A stretch of 64,000 bases of DNA from Neptunitalea chrysea (lineage in GTDB: Bacteria; Bacteroidota; Bacteroidia; Flavobacteriales; Flavobacteriaceae): contig NZ_BRVP01000003.1 of NCBI RefSeq assembly GCF_027924145.1, forward strand, positions 124,001 to 188,000. The letters are read 5' to 3'. The position numbers and the translations under genes are program-made. Below are positions 51,707 to 62,597 of the stretch, one piece after another. The stretch's first letter is position 1. Each line of letters begins with the position of its first letter. The notes beneath the pieces are model-generated. The model was given only the letters and a program-made list of their open reading frames with translations. It was not told the origin of the DNA and did no database searches.

Positions 51707-53500
51707 TTAAAAGGGGTAAATAAGAGGAATAATAAAAGTTGAGATGGCCCAGAATAAGATGTTTAGAAGAGTCCCTACCTTAAGGAAATCTGTAAATTTA
51801 TATTGCCCGGCACTATATACCATTGTATTTGTTTGGTATCCTATAGGAGTCATAAAACTAGCTGAAGCGGCAAATGTAATAGCCATTAAAAATGGGGCAT
51901 AGTTTAAGCCAAGGGTTTGCGCAGTTGCAATAGCTATTGGGGCAAGTAGTGCTGCTGCTGCGTTGTTAGACATGATTTCTGTTAATATAGAGGTGGTTAA
52001 ATATAGACCCGATATAACGGCGATAGGCCCCCATTTACCTAGGTGATTAGCAAGTAGGTCTGCAATATTTTTGTCGAGTCCTGTATTTTGCATTGCGGTG
52101 CCTAAACTAAGTGCTCCTGCCAAAAGAAAGACTACCTTCCAGTTGATAGATTCGTAGGCTTCTTTCATGTTTATGATGCCTAGTAATACCATGCAAATAA
52201 CTCCGCCTATAGCTCCTACCATAATGTCTAAAATATTAAGAGTAGCTAATAGTATGATGGTAGACACTATGCTCACAACTGCATAGAACTTTTTACGATT
52301 GAAATCGGTCATTGCATCTTCAGATAAAACAACAAAAGGAGTGTCTTGTTCGCTTTCTTGTCTTTTTAATTCTTTTATGAAGTGGTTTTTAACTTCCACA
52401 AGCATTACATCACCAGCTTTTAGTTTGGCGCTATAGAGGTTGTCATGTTTTACCTCTTCTCGGTGCTTTATGGCAAGAGGGATTGCTCTAAACCTTCTTC
52501 TGAAGTCGATTTCTTTTAAAGTTTTACCGTCAAATTCAGAGTTGGAGGTAATCACCATTTCTACAAGTGTTGAATTTTTTCCTTGTAGATTGTCGTCGCC
52601 AATTTTAAAGCTTGAGTTAACCAGAACTTTAGCTCTGTCTTTTAATGATTTTATCTTTTGCATGTTGCACCTTACCTTCAAGATGTCGTGCTTGTGCAAA
52701 ACAAAGTCTCCTGGAGGGAGGGTGAATTTGTTTCCGTTTCTTCGAATCTCTATAATATCCATTTCAAGTTCCTTTACCAAGGAAGATTCCATGATGGTTT
52801 TGTTTATAGCTTCAGGATTTTCGGTTAGCTCTATTTCTGTAATATAGTCTCTAATGCCAAACTTGTCTTGTAGGTTCTCATCATCTTTTCTGTCTGGTAG
52901 TATTTTGGTTCCAATGAATACCATGTATAAAATCCCTATAATGACAAAAACAAATCCCATGGGGGTCATTTGAAACATAGAGATAGCTTCTAAACCTTGT
53001 TTTTCAGCAATTCCGCTTACAAGAATGTTAGTGGATGTGCCTATTAGGGTACATGTTCCTCCGAATATGGATGCGAATGATAAAGGGATTAACATTTTTG
53101 AAGGGCTTTGCCCAGAGGAGTGCGCAATTTGTATAATAACAGGGATGAAAACAGCAACCACAGGGGTGTTGTTTATAAAAGCTGATATGGTAGCAATTAA
53201 AATCATCATTAGGATGATTCCTAGTTTAAAGTTGTATCTAAAAATATTAGATAATTTGTGTGCTACATATTGCATGGCTCCGGTTTTGAGAATTGCGGCG
53301 CTCAATACAAACATAAACGTTACAGTTATAGTAGCTTTATTGCTAAAACCATCTGCGCCTTGTTGAGGAGTTATAACGCCTGTTACTATAAGGGAGGTCA
53401 TTATAATTAAAGCAACAAGGTCTATAGATACTACTTCGGTGACAAATAGTATAAGTGCCATAATGATAACGCAAATGGTTATAATAGCAGGTAGCGTCAT
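51707..53500 (-). CDS. SLC13/DASS-type permease with two TrkA-C (RCK_C) domains
   Basis: A 597-aa inner-membrane transporter. It has N- and C-terminal helix bundles of the DASS/CitT fold (start [21 protein letters not shown]; motif [15 protein letters not shown] near 110; C-terminal [19 protein letters not shown]). Between them lie two regulatory TrkA-C domains (about 205-400; [21 protein letters not shown] and [21 protein letters not shown]). This layout is common in bacterial sulfate or dicarboxylate permeases. The divergent cysC-cysD-cysN-cysQ operon 530 bp away favours sulfate as substrate, by inference. Confidence 0.85.
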   Translation of the reverse strand: MTLPAIITICVIIMALILFVTEVVSIDLVALIIMTSLIVTGVITPQQGADGFSNKATITVTFMFVLSAAILKTGAMQYVAHKLSNIFRYNFKLGIILMMILIATISAFINNTPVVAVFIPVIIQIAHSSGQSPSKMLIPLSFASIFGGTCTLIGTSTNILVSGIAEKQGLEAISMFQMTPMGFVFVIIGILYMVFIGTKILPDRKDDENLQDKFGIRDYITEIELTENPEAINKTIMESSLVKELEMDIIEIRRNGNKFTLPPGDFVLHKHDILKVRCNMQKIKSLKDRAKVLVNSSFKIGDDNLQGKNSTLVEMVITSNSEFDGKTLKEIDFRRRFRAIPLAIKHREEVKHDNLYSAKLKAGDVMLVEVKNHFIKELKRQESEQDTPFVVLSEDAMTDFNRKKFYAVVSIVSTIILLATLNILDIMVGAIGGVICMVLLGIINMKEAYESINWKVVFLLAGALSLGTAMQNTGLDKNIADLLANHLGKWGPIAVISGLYLTTSILTEIMSNNAAAALLAPIAIATAQTLGLNYAPFLMAITFAASASFMTPIGYQTNTMVYSAGQYKFTDFLKVGTLLNILFWAISTFIIPLIYPF

Positions 53501-54029
53501 AGGGTTCTTTTGTGTTTAAACTGTGGTTAAGTATTGACTAAAGCTATGAGTATAGTATATTAGTGAACCAAATGTATGGAAATGTTTTTTTTTGTGGAAA
53601 TAATATTTATTGTCGAAAGAGTTATGTGTGTGTTTTTATGGTGTTTAAAATGGTTTAATTCAAGGATTATAGATTTGCTTAACTATTAAATAATGTTTTG
53701 AATATGTATAAATTAATAAATCATATTTAAAAATGTTAGATTTGTAAAAAAAAAGCGAAATTGGTAATAGAGGTTGAAATTTTCGACTTTTCAAGGTTTA
53801 ATAGTTGGAAATACAATTTTTTTATCGGTATATTTGAACAAAATAAATATAGAGTTATAGCAAAATACTGTTTGGTTAAGAGCTTTCGGAGATTAGAAAA
53901 AATGAGTGTTGATGTTCTTCTTTATTTGTTTTTGTTGAAATAGCTTTCTTCTCTTATTTGGTGTGGTAAATGTCGAGATTGATTAAGAGTGTTTTAAAAA
54001 TTGACAACTAGCATTTGATATATAAATAA
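53501..54029. other. 530-bp divergent spacer between permease and cysC
   Basis: Very AT-rich. A TAGATTTG -7-type element at 53737-53744 faces the cys operon, implying a 5' leader of about 280 bases. A 60-aa ORF (53761-53943) has no signal, family or coupling and is not accepted. No clear riboswitch fold was recognised by eye. Confidence 0.4.
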
Positions 54030-54629
54030 ATGTTTATGGAGCATATTATTCCGCATGATTATATAGTTACCAGAAAAGATAGGAATGGACGAAATGATCA
54101 TTCTTCATTTGTGCTATGGTTTACAGGTTTATCAGGAAGTGGTAAGTCAACTATTGCGAATTTAGTAGAGAAGGAGTTGTTTTTTAAAGGTATTCAGGTC
54201 TTTTCTTTGGATGGAGATAATATTAGAGCGGGTATTAATAAAGGATTGACCTTTAGTGAGGGAGATCGTTATGAAAATTTGAGACGTATTGCCGAGATAG
54301 CAAAACTTTTTGTGGATTCGGGAGTAGTTGTTATAGCTGCATTTGTTTCTCCTTTGAAAAAAGATAGAGAGATGATTGAAGCAATTGTGGGTTCAGATGA
54401 TTTTGTTGAGGTTTTTGTAGATACTTCTTTAGAAGAGTGTGAGCGTAGAGATGTAAAAGGTTTATATAAGAAAGCTAGGGCTGGAGAAATTAAAAATTTT
54501 ACCGGTATATCTGCACCATACGAAGCGCCCGAAAATCCATTTTTAGAAATAAAAACAGAGGAAATGTCTGTCGAAGAGGCAGTTGAAAAAGTATTGGTTG
54601 ATATTAATCAAAAATTAGCATTGAAGTAA
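54030..54629 (+). CDS. cysC: Adenylylsulfate kinase
   Basis: A 199-aa kinase. P-loop GLSGSGKST lies at about 35-43, then SLDGDNIRAGINKGLTFSEGDRYENLRRIAEIAKLF, the APS-binding segment, and VFVDTSLEECERRDVKGLYKKARAGEIKNFTGISAPYEAP, all family hallmarks. It phosphorylates APS to PAPS in sulfate assimilation. It is the first of four cys genes and sits one base before cysD. Note that PAPS is also the donor for the sulfotransferase-domain protein at 1.0-3.6 kb. Confidence 0.95.
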   Translation: MFMEHIIPHDYIVTRKDRNGRNDHSSFVLWFTGLSGSGKSTIANLVEKELFFKGIQVFSLDGDNIRAGINKGLTFSEGDRYENLRRIAEIAKLFVDSGVVVIAAFVSPLKKDREMIEAIVGSDDFVEVFVDTSLEECERRDVKGLYKKARAGEIKNFTGISAPYEAPENPFLEIKTEEMSVEEAVEKVLVDINQKLALK

Positions 54630-54630
54630 A

Positions 54631-55536
54631 ATGAGTAAGTATTATTTAAATTATTTAGATGAGTTAGAGTCTGAGGCTATTTACGTTCTTAGAGAGGTTT
54701 GGGCTCAGTTTCAAAATCCTGTAATTTTATTTTCAGGGGGTAAAGATTCTATCGTGGTAACACATTTGGCGAGAAAGGCTTTTTATCCTTCCAAAATTCC
54801 TTTTTCTTTAATGCATGTTGATACAGGACATAACTTTCCTGAAACTATTAAGTTTAGAGACGACTTAGTGAAAGAGCTTGGTGCTAATTTGTTGGTTGGT
54901 TCTGTTCAGGAGTCTATAGACCAGGGGAGAGTAGCGGAAGAGAAAGGGAAGAATGCTACCCGAAATGCGCTGCAGATTACAACGCTGTTAGATGCAATAG
55001 AGTCTCATAAAGTGGATTGTGCTATTGGTGGGGGAAGAAGAGATGAGGAAAAGGCAAGAGCTAAAGAGCGTTTCTTTTCACATAGAGATGAGTTTGGACA
55101 ATGGGATCCAAAAAATCAACGTCCAGAATTATGGAATATATTTAATGGTAAATATTTTCAAGGAGAGCATTTTAGAGCATTTCCTATTAGTAACTGGACA
55201 GAGATGGATGTTTGGAATTATATAAGGAGAGAAAATATAGCTATACCTTCTCTGTATGTAGCACATGAGAGAGAGGTTGTTTGGAGAAGTGGAGCTTGGA
55301 TACCAAATTCTGAGTTTTTGGTTCTTGAGCCTCATGAAGAAGTTGTTACTAAAAAAATTAGATTTAGGACTTTAGGAGATATTACAATTACTGGTGGTAT
55401 TGAGTCTGATGCTGATACGTTGGATAAGATTGTTGATGAGGTTTCTACAATGCGTCAAACAGAACGTGGAAACAGAAGTGATGATAAGCGTTCAGAGTCA
55501 GCAATGGAAGATAGAAAGCGTCAAGGGTACTTCTAA
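54631..55536 (+). CDS. cysD: Sulfate adenylyltransferase subunit 2
   Basis: A 301-aa ATP pyrophosphatase-type protein with the PP-loop FSGGKDSIVVTHLARKAFYP near 34-53, HVDTGHNFPET and GGRRDEEKARAKERFFSHRDEFGQWDPKNQRPELWN, standard for CysD. It makes APS from sulfate and ATP as a heterodimer with CysN, 42 bp downstream. Confidence 0.96.
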   Translation: MSKYYLNYLDELESEAIYVLREVWAQFQNPVILFSGGKDSIVVTHLARKAFYPSKIPFSLMHVDTGHNFPETIKFRDDLVKELGANLLVGSVQESIDQGRVAEEKGKNATRNALQITTLLDAIESHKVDCAIGGGRRDEEKARAKERFFSHRDEFGQWDPKNQRPELWNIFNGKYFQGEHFRAFPISNWTEMDVWNYIRRENIAIPSLYVAHEREVVWRSGAWIPNSEFLVLEPHEEVVTKKIRFRTLGDITITGGIESDADTLDKIVDEVSTMRQTERGNRSDDKRSESAMEDRKRQGYF

Positions 55537-55578
55537 ACTAACAACTAATTAATAATTTAAAACTAGAGTTCATAAGCT

Positions 55579-56832
55579 ATGATAGATAATAATCAATTAC
55601 TTCGTTTTACAACTGCAGGTAGTGTTGATGATGGTAAAAGTACATTAATAGGAAGGTTGCTTTATGATTCAAAATCAATTTTTGAAGATCAATTAGAGTC
55701 AATTGAAAATACAAGTAAGCAAAAAGGACATGAAGGTGTAGATCTTGCTTTGTTTACAGATGGGTTGAGAGATGAGAGAGAGCAGGGGATAACCATAGAT
55801 GTTGCGTATAGGTATTTTACAACGCCTAAGCGTAAATTTATTATTGCTGATACTCCTGGGCATATTCAGTATACTAGAAATATGGTTACAGGAGCTTCTA
55901 CTGCTAATGCAGCTATTATTTTAGTGGATGCAAGACATGGGGTTATAGAGCAAACACGTCGCCATGCGTTTATTGCTTCATTACTTCAAATTCCTCATAT
56001 TATTGTATGTATTAATAAAATGGATTTGGTTGACTTTAGTGAAGAAGCATATCAGAATGTGATTTCTCAGTTTGAGGATTTTTCTGCTAAATTGTTAGTG
56101 AAAGATGTTCGTTTTATTCCAATTAGTGCGTTATTAGGAGATAATGTTGTGAACAGGTCAGAAAATATGGCTTGGTATCAAGGAGCTCCTTTGCTTCATA
56201 CATTGGAAACTATGCATATTAGTAGTGACTTAAATAAGGTTGATGCGCGTTTTCCTGTGCAAACAGTTTTAAGGCCTCAGAGAGAAGGGTATATTGATTA
56301 TAGAGGATATGCAGGGCGTGTTGCTAGTGGTGTTTTTAGAGCAGGTGATGAAATAACTGTTTTACCTTCAGGATTTACTTCTAAAATTGCTTTCATAGAT
56401 ACTTATGGTGGAAAGGTTGAAGAGGCGTTTGCACCAATGTCGGTATCTATTACCTTAGAAGATGATATAGATATTAGTCGAGGAGATATGTTGGTGAGGT
56501 CTAATAATAAGACAGAGGTTTCTCAAGATGTAGAGGTGATGTTGTGTTGGTTAAATAATCAGCCGGCAAAAGATCGTGCTAAGTATACAATACGTCATAC
56601 TTCAAATGATCAGAAAGCGATGATTAAAGAAGTTATTTATAAAATTGATATAAATACATTAGAGCGTAATAAAGATGACAAGCAGTTAGCTATGAATGAT
56701 ATCTGTAAAGTTAAATTACGTACTACAAAGCCGTTATGTGTAGATTCTTATAGAGATAACCGAGTAACAGGAAGTCTTATATTAGTTGATGATGCTACCA
56801 ATGAAACGGTTGCGGCTGGTATGATTGTTTAA
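55579..56832 (+). CDS. cysN: Sulfate adenylyltransferase subunit 1 (GTPase)
   Basis: A 417-aa EF-Tu-like GTPase. It has G1 AGSVDDGKSTLIGRLLYDSK at about 12-31, G3 DTPGH and G4 NKMD, then two beta-barrel domains. It is shorter than E. coli CysN and has no fused CysC. It powers the CysD reaction by GTP hydrolysis. Middle gene of the operon. Confidence 0.95.
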   Translation: MIDNNQLLRFTTAGSVDDGKSTLIGRLLYDSKSIFEDQLESIENTSKQKGHEGVDLALFTDGLRDEREQGITIDVAYRYFTTPKRKFIIADTPGHIQYTRNMVTGASTANAAIILVDARHGVIEQTRRHAFIASLLQIPHIIVCINKMDLVDFSEEAYQNVISQFEDFSAKLLVKDVRFIPISALLGDNVVNRSENMAWYQGAPLLHTLETMHISSDLNKVDARFPVQTVLRPQREGYIDYRGYAGRVASGVFRAGDEITVLPSGFTSKIAFIDTYGGKVEEAFAPMSVSITLEDDIDISRGDMLVRSNNKTEVSQDVEVMLCWLNNQPAKDRAKYTIRHTSNDQKAMIKEVIYKIDINTLERNKDDKQLAMNDICKVKLRTTKPLCVDSYRDNRVTGSLILVDDATNETVAAGMIV

Positions 56833-56848
56833 TTTTTAAGTGTTAAGA

Positions 56849-57646
56849 ATGCTAACATCGTTATTATTACAGGCTATTAAGGCAAGTATTGTTGCGGGAG
56901 AAAAAATTATGTATATCTATGATAATGAAGATTTTGAAGTAGATTTTAAATCAGATGATTCTCCTTTGACGAAAGCTGATATAGCATCGCATAAAGAAAT
57001 TGTGAAAATTTTAGAGAATACTAATATTCCTGTTTTGTCAGAAGAGGGTAAAAGTATTCCTTATGAAGATAGAAAGGGTTGGGATCAATTATGGATTGTA
57101 GACCCGATTGATGGTACAAAAGAGTTTATAAAGAGAAATGGTGAGTTTACTGTTAATATTGCTTTGATAGAAAAGCAGAAGCCTGTTCTTGGTGTTATTT
57201 ATGTGCCTGCGCTTAAAGAGTTGTACTTTTCTACTGTAGAAATGGGAGCTTATAAGTGCTATGATGTAGAATCTTTTGATAAAGAAGAGCTTACAGAATG
57301 GGTGGAGTCAAGTGTTAAACTTCCTGTTAACTCTGGTAGAACTGTATATACGGTAGTAGCTAGCAGATCTCATTTGTCTTTTGAAACAGAAGAATTTATT
57401 GATGGATTGAAAAAGCAATACGGTTCGATTCAATCAATATCTAAAGGGAGTTCATTAAAACTATGTATGGTGGCTGAAGGTCAAGCGGACTGTTATCCTA
57501 GGTTTGCGCCAACAATGGAGTGGGATACAGCTGCAGGACAGGCAATTTGTGAGCATGCAGGGTTTAAAGTAATGGACTATAAGACTAAAGAGCCAATGTT
57601 ATACAATAGGGAAAATTTATTGAATAACTGGTTTTTAGTTAACTAA
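56849..57646 (+). CDS. cysQ: 3'(2'),5'-bisphosphate nucleotidase
   Basis: 265 aa from the ATG at 56849 (a GTG lies 9 bases upstream). Inositol-monophosphatase-family metal sites: SPLTKADIASH, ILSEEGK-like region (VLSEEGKSI) and DPIDGTKEFIKRNGEFTVNIALI, plus the C-terminal EWDTAAGQAI. CysQ hydrolyses PAP, the by-product of PAPS use. It is 16 bp after cysN, so the cell makes and recycles PAPS from one transcript. Confidence 0.92.
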   Translation: MLTSLLLQAIKASIVAGEKIMYIYDNEDFEVDFKSDDSPLTKADIASHKEIVKILENTNIPVLSEEGKSIPYEDRKGWDQLWIVDPIDGTKEFIKRNGEFTVNIALIEKQKPVLGVIYVPALKELYFSTVEMGAYKCYDVESFDKEELTEWVESSVKLPVNSGRTVYTVVASRSHLSFETEEFIDGLKKQYGSIQSISKGSSLKLCMVAEGQADCYPRFAPTMEWDTAAGQAICEHAGFKVMDYKTKEPMLYNRENLLNNWFLVN

Positions 57647-57671
57647 TAATGATTAATCTTAATTTAATAAG

Positions 57672-59063
57672 ATGGTAAATAAAATCTGTTGTATAGGAGC
57701 AGGCTATGTAGGGGGGCCTACAATGGCTGTTATTGCGCAAAAATGTCCCGATATAAAAGTTACCGTTGTAGATATAAATGAACAGCGTATTGCTGCATGG
57801 AATGATGAAGATGTAACTAAGATACCAGTATATGAACCAGGGCTTGATGCTGTAGTTGCAGAGGCTAGGGGAAGAAATTTGTTTTTTTCTACAGAAGTTG
57901 ATAAAGCTATAGATGAGGCAGATATGATTTTTATATCTGTAAATACACCAACCAAAACGTATGGTGTAGGTAAGGGTATGGCTGCTGATTTGAAGTATAT
58001 AGAATTATGTGCCCGTCAAATAGCAAGAGTGGCTACGTCTGATAAAATAGTAGTAGAAAAATCTACGTTACCTGTAAGAACTGCTAGTGCTTTAAAAGAT
58101 ATCTTAGATAATACAGGAAACGGAGTGAAGTTTGATATTCTATCGAATCCTGAGTTTTTGGCTGAGGGTACAGCAGTAGAAGATTTACATAGCCCAGATA
58201 GGGTTTTAATAGGAGGTGATGAGTCTACAGAAGAAGGGGCGGCAGCTCTTAAGGCTTTGGTAGATGTTTATGCACATTGGGTGCCTAGAGAATGTATTTT
58301 AACTACTAATGTATGGTCTTCTGAATTGTCAAAGTTAACAGCAAATGCAGTGTTGGCTCAGCGTGTTTCTTCTATTAATTCGTTATCTGAATTATGTGAG
58401 GTTACTGAGGCAGATGTGAATGAGGTTGCTAGAGCTATTGGAATGGACTCAAGAATTGGGTCAAAATTTTTAAAAGCGTCAGTTGGTTTTGGAGGGTCTT
58501 GTTTTCAAAAAGATATCCTGAACTTGGTTTATATAGCCAAATCTTATGGTTTAAATGAAGTTGCTGATTATTGGGAGCAGGTGATTATTATGAATGATCA
58601 TCAGAAAGGAAGATTTGCAAGAAATATCATTTCTACATTATATAATACCGTTTCAGGTAAAAAGATTGCCTTTTTAGGTTGGGCATTTAAGAAAGATACT
58701 AATGATACGAGAGAATCTGCAGCAATATATGTGGCGGATATTTTGTTGTCTGAACAGGCTAAAGTTTCTGTATATGATCCTAAAGTAGAAGAATATCAAG
58801 TGTATTCTGATGTGGATTATTTAGGAACAAGAAGTTCAGAGGAGAATACAGAGAATTTAACTGTGTTTAATGATCCGTATGAAGCTTGTAAAGGTGCGCA
58901 TGCTATAGCAGTTTTGACAGAGTGGGATGAATTTAAGAGCTATGATTGGCAAAAGATTTATGATGGGATGTTAAAACCTGCTTTTGTTTTTGACGGAAGA
59001 AGATTATTAGATGAAAAACAATTGAAATCTATAGGGTTTCAATATCAGACAATTGGAAGGTAA
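57672..59063 (+). CDS. ugd: UDP-glucose 6-dehydrogenase (animal-like class)
   Basis: A 463-aa enzyme oxidising UDP-glucose to UDP-glucuronate. It has the NAD site [18 protein letters not shown] at about 5-22 and the catalytic Cys in [16 protein letters not shown] (near 277). The segments [29 protein letters not shown] and [20 protein letters not shown] are closer to animal/plant UGDH than to the short proteobacterial Ugd. It supplies UDP-glucuronate to the next gene. It begins 25 bp after cysQ. Confidence 0.94.
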   Translation: MVNKICCIGAGYVGGPTMAVIAQKCPDIKVTVVDINEQRIAAWNDEDVTKIPVYEPGLDAVVAEARGRNLFFSTEVDKAIDEADMIFISVNTPTKTYGVGKGMAADLKYIELCARQIARVATSDKIVVEKSTLPVRTASALKDILDNTGNGVKFDILSNPEFLAEGTAVEDLHSPDRVLIGGDESTEEGAAALKALVDVYAHWVPRECILTTNVWSSELSKLTANAVLAQRVSSINSLSELCEVTEADVNEVARAIGMDSRIGSKFLKASVGFGGSCFQKDILNLVYIAKSYGLNEVADYWEQVIIMNDHQKGRFARNIISTLYNTVSGKKIAFLGWAFKKDTNDTRESAAIYVADILLSEQAKVSVYDPKVEEYQVYSDVDYLGTRSSEENTENLTVFNDPYEACKGAHAIAVLTEWDEFKSYDWQKIYDGMLKPAFVFDGRRLLDEKQLKSIGFQYQTIGR

Positions 59064-59224
59064 TTTTAAGCTTTAAGAGAGGCCTCTGTAGGCTACTTGC
59101 TTTATAGGCGGAAAGATTGGAAGTTATTATTCAGTTAGAGATTTGTGTCTATGCTACAAGGTATTATCGTTTTGAAGTAAATTACTTTTGAAATATTTTT
59201 TAGAAAGTTGATAAAATTTAAAAA
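59064..59224 (+). promoter_or_regulatory. Spacer with probable promoter of the polysaccharide genes
   Basis: 160 bp. TACTTTTG at 59183-59190 matches TAnnTTTG, 35 bp before the next ATG. A partial hairpin GAGAGGCCTCT (59081-59091) near the ugd stop may act as a weak terminator. No GTAAC dyad is present. Confidence 0.45.
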
Positions 59225-60238
59225 ATGAAAATTTTAGTTACCGGAGCTGCTGGATTTATTGGGTTTCATTTGTCAAAAAAGCTTCTTGAAAAAGGGCATG
59301 ATGTAATTGGTTTAGATAATATAAACGATTATTATGATGTTAATCTAAAGTATGCGAGATTAAATGAGCTTGGCGTTTCAAAAGAAGATGCAGAGAAATG
59401 GAGTGTTAAAGCTGAATCAGAGGTCTATCAGTCTAAATTTTATTTTGTTAGAATGAATTTAGAGGATAGGGAAAACCTGCCTCAGTTATTCAAAGATGAA
59501 GAGTTTGATGTAGTTTGCAATCTAGGTGCTCAAGCAGGAGTTAGGTATAGTATAGAAAATCCGGAAACATATATAGATAGCAATGTTGTTGGTTTTTTGA
59601 ATATCCTTGAAGGATGTAGACATAATAAAGTAAAACACTTGTTATATGCAAGTAGTTCTAGTGTGTATGGAGAAAGTAAAGAAGAGATTTTTTCTGTTAC
59701 AGATACTGTAGATCATCCTATTAGTTTATATGCTGCAACCAAAAAGAGTAACGAATTAATGGCGTTTACGTATAGTCATTTATACGGATTTGCTACCACA
59801 GGACTTCGATTTTTTACCGTTTATGGTCCGTGGGGAAGGCCAGATATGGCATTGTTTTTATTTACTAAAGCAATTACAGAGAATAGGTCTATAAAGGTGT
59901 TTAATAATGGAGATATGAGTAGAGATTTTACTTATATTGATGATATTATTAACGGGATAGAAATAGTACTTGATAACCCTCCTGTAGGTAATGTACCTTA
60001 TCGTTTAACAAATATTGGAAACGGAGAACCAGAATCTTTATTAGATTTTATTAATGCTATAGAGGGTTCTTTGAGAATGGAAGGAAAGAAGGAGTTTTTA
60101 CCTATGCAACCTGGAGACGTACCTAGAACATCTGCAGATACTAGTGAACTTGAAAAGTTAGGCTATAAAAGTAGTACAGGTATAAAAACGGGAGTTAAGC
60201 ATTTTATAGATTGGTATAAAGAATTTTATAAAGTTTAA
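59225..60238 (+). CDS. UDP-glucuronate 4-epimerase-like NAD-dependent epimerase
   Basis: A 337-aa short-chain dehydrogenase/epimerase. NAD site TGAAGFIGFHLSKKL at 6-20. Specific segments are LDNINDYYDVNLKYARL (about 33-49), SSSSVYG, catalytic Tyr/Lys in YAATKKSNELMA, and FTVYGPWGRPDMA. This pattern is that of UDP-glucuronate (or UDP-galacturonate) 4-epimerases used for capsule and O-antigen precursors. It follows ugd, which makes its substrate. Confidence 0.9.
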   Translation: MKILVTGAAGFIGFHLSKKLLEKGHDVIGLDNINDYYDVNLKYARLNELGVSKEDAEKWSVKAESEVYQSKFYFVRMNLEDRENLPQLFKDEEFDVVCNLGAQAGVRYSIENPETYIDSNVVGFLNILEGCRHNKVKHLLYASSSSVYGESKEEIFSVTDTVDHPISLYAATKKSNELMAFTYSHLYGFATTGLRFFTVYGPWGRPDMALFLFTKAITENRSIKVFNNGDMSRDFTYIDDIINGIEIVLDNPPVGNVPYRLTNIGNGEPESLLDFINAIEGSLRMEGKKEFLPMQPGDVPRTSADTSELEKLGYKSSTGIKTGVKHFIDWYKEFYKV

Positions 60239-60272
60239 GTATATAAACAGCTAACTAATTAATTGAAATCAA

Positions 60273-61160
60273 ATGAAAGGTATTGTATTAGCCGGAGGTT
60301 CTGGAACTCGACTTTATCCTATAACAAAAGGTACATCTAAACAACTATTAGCGATATATGATAAGCCAATGGTTTATTACCCGATATCGGTATTAATGCT
60401 GTCTGGTATTAAAGAGATTTTAGTGATTTCTACTCCTCATGATTTACCTAATTTTAAGAAATTATTAGGCGACGGTTCTGATATAGGTTTGGAAATTTCA
60501 TATGCTGAACAACCTAGTCCTGATGGTTTAGCACAGGCCTTTATTATTGGAGAAGAATTTATTGGTGATGATGATGTATGCTTAGTCTTGGGAGATAACA
60601 TTTTTTATGGGCATGGCTTAACAGAATTATTAAATAACTCTGTTAGAAATGTTGAAGAAGAAGGGAAAGCAACTATTTTTGGTTATTATGTTAACGATCC
60701 GGAAAGATATGGGGTTGCCGAGTTTGATGATGAAGGTAACGTGTTAACGTTAGAAGAAAAGCCAAAAGAGCCTAAAAGTAATTATGCTGTTGTAGGACTT
60801 TATTTTTATCCAAATTCTGTTATCGAAGTAGCCAAGTTAATTAAACCTAGTGATAGAGGAGAGCTTGAAATTACTTCTGTAAATCAGGTTTATTTAGATC
60901 AATCAAATGTAAAAGTTGAATTAATGGGAAGAGGATATGCGTGGTTAGATACTGGCACGCATGAATCTATGATGGAAGCTTCTAATTACATTCATACAAT
61001 AGAAAAAAGACAAGGATTGAAAGTGGCATGTTTAGAAGAAATAGCATTTGATAATGGCTACATTAGTAAAGAAGAGCTATTAAAACTTGCAGAGCCACTT
61101 AAAAAGAATGAATACGGAAAATACCTGATAAATAAAGCAAACAGAACCAAAAAAATATGA
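60273..61160 (+). CDS. rmlA: Glucose-1-phosphate thymidylyltransferase
   Basis: A 295-aa nucleotidyltransferase. Signature [30 protein letters not shown] begins at about 8. Others are [31 protein letters not shown] and [17 protein letters not shown]. It makes dTDP-glucose, the first step to dTDP-L-rhamnose. It overlaps rmlC by 4 bp. Confidence 0.96.
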   Translation: MKGIVLAGGSGTRLYPITKGTSKQLLAIYDKPMVYYPISVLMLSGIKEILVISTPHDLPNFKKLLGDGSDIGLEISYAEQPSPDGLAQAFIIGEEFIGDDDVCLVLGDNIFYGHGLTELLNNSVRNVEEEGKATIFGYYVNDPERYGVAEFDDEGNVLTLEEKPKEPKSNYAVVGLYFYPNSVIEVAKLIKPSDRGELEITSVNQVYLDQSNVKVELMGRGYAWLDTGTHESMMEASNYIHTIEKRQGLKVACLEEIAFDNGYISKEELLKLAEPLKKNEYGKYLINKANRTKKI

Positions 61161-61729
61161 AATTTACAAGAACATCAATTCCTGATGTAGTTATTTGTGA
61201 ACCTAAAGTCTTTGGGGATCACAGAGGATATTTTTCAGAAACCTTTAGGGAAGATTTACTTTTTGATTTTTTAGGATTTAAAATCAAATTTTGTCAAGAT
61301 AATGAATCGATGTCATCAAAAGGGGTGCTTAGAGGATTACATTATCAGTTAGCGCCATTTGCGCAAACTAAATTAGTTAGAGCAATGCAAGGGGCTGTTT
61401 TAGATGTAGCTGTAGATATACGTAAAGGTTCTCCAACATTTGGTAAGCATGTAGCTGTTGAGTTGTCTGCAGAAAATAAGAGACAATTATTGGTGCCTAG
61501 AGGTTTTGCTCATGGTTTTGTAGTTTTAAGTGATACGGCCATTTTTGCTTACAAAGTAGATAACTATTATAGCCCAGAGAATGACAGGGGGCTTTTATTT
61601 AATGACCCTACTTTAGGTATTGACTGGATGCTAGAAAAAGATATTTTTCAACTTTCAGATAAAGATACAAAACAACCTCTATTAGAGAACGCAGATTTAT
61701 TTGATTATAACCAATCACTTTATGAGTAA
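61157..61729 (+). CDS. rmlC: dTDP-4-dehydrorhamnose 3,5-epimerase
   Basis: A 190-aa cupin. Catalytic His in [43 protein letters not shown], the second conserved block [34 protein letters not shown], and [10 protein letters not shown] near the end. Epimerises the 4-keto sugar. Its stop overlaps the start of rmlD. Confidence 0.96.
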   Translation: MKFTRTSIPDVVICEPKVFGDHRGYFSETFREDLLFDFLGFKIKFCQDNESMSSKGVLRGLHYQLAPFAQTKLVRAMQGAVLDVAVDIRKGSPTFGKHVAVELSAENKRQLLVPRGFAHGFVVLSDTAIFAYKVDNYYSPENDRGLLFNDPTLGIDWMLEKDIFQLSDKDTKQPLLENADLFDYNQSLYE

Positions 61730-62585
61730 TACTATTTTAGTAACTGGAGGAGCCGGGCAATTGGGTTCTGAAATACGGGTGTTAAGTAAAGAGTTGTCAG
61801 ATACTTTTTATTTCACAGATAGAAATGAATTAGATATTACTGATAGAGATGCCGTATTTAATTTTTTTAAAGACAATGCTATAGATGTTGTTCTTAATTG
61901 CGCAGCGTATACAGCTGTAGATAAAGCAGAAACCGAAAAAGAAAATGCTGATGCTGTAAATCATATAGCTGTTAAAATTTTGGCAGAGGCTGCCAAAATG
62001 TACAATGCGAAGTTGTTACATGTTTCTACAGATTATGTTTTTAACGGAGAGGGATTTAAGCCATACGGGAGTAATGATAAAGTATCACCTGTTAATGAAT
62101 ATGGATCTACTAAATTAAGAGGTGAAGAAGCTATTAAAGAAGTAAGTCCTAAGAATTCGGTGATTATTAGAACATCATGGGTGTATTCATCTTTTGGTAA
62201 TAATTTTGTTAAAACAATGTTGCGTCTTGGGGCAGAAAAAGATTCGCTAAATGTGATAAGTGATCAGGTAGGGAGTCCAACATATGCGAGAGATTTAGCT
62301 GAAGCGATGTTAAAAATATATCCTTTGTTAACTAACGAGGAAGTTATGGTGTATCAGTATACAAATGAAGGAGTTTGTAGTTGGTATGATTTTGCAGATG
62401 CTATTATGGAAATAGAAAATTTAGATTGTGAGGTTCATCCAATTCCAACTGAACAGTATCCTACTCCTGCCAAGAGACCTCATTATTCTGTTATGAATAA
62501 AACGGAGATCAAGAATGATTTTAATATAAGTATTCCGCATTGGAGAAATTCATTAAAATCTTGTTTATCAATTTTAACTCATTAA
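61722..62585 (+). CDS. rmlD: dTDP-4-dehydrorhamnose reductase
   Basis: 287 aa from the ATG at 61722 ([19 protein letters not shown]). The upstream in-frame ATG at 61701 would add seven residues from within rmlC. NAD(P) site at about 7-14, catalytic YGSTKLRGEEAI, HVSTDYVFNGEG and the C-terminal PAKRPHYSVMNKTEI. Final reduction to dTDP-L-rhamnose. The 8-bp overlap with rmlC suggests coupling. Confidence 0.95.
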   Translation: MSNTILVTGGAGQLGSEIRVLSKELSDTFYFTDRNELDITDRDAVFNFFKDNAIDVVLNCAAYTAVDKAETEKENADAVNHIAVKILAEAAKMYNAKLLHVSTDYVFNGEGFKPYGSNDKVSPVNEYGSTKLRGEEAIKEVSPKNSVIIRTSWVYSSFGNNFVKTMLRLGAEKDSLNVISDQVGSPTYARDLAEAMLKIYPLLTNEEVMVYQYTNEGVCSWYDFADAIMEIENLDCEVHPIPTEQYPTPAKRPHYSVMNKTEIKNDFNISIPHWRNSLKSCLSILTH

Positions 62586-62597
62586 TAATATATTATT

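Noticed and set aside
53761-53943. 60-aa ORF upstream of cysC
   Set aside because: AT-rich chance ORF; no signal, family pattern, coupling or start-region evidence.
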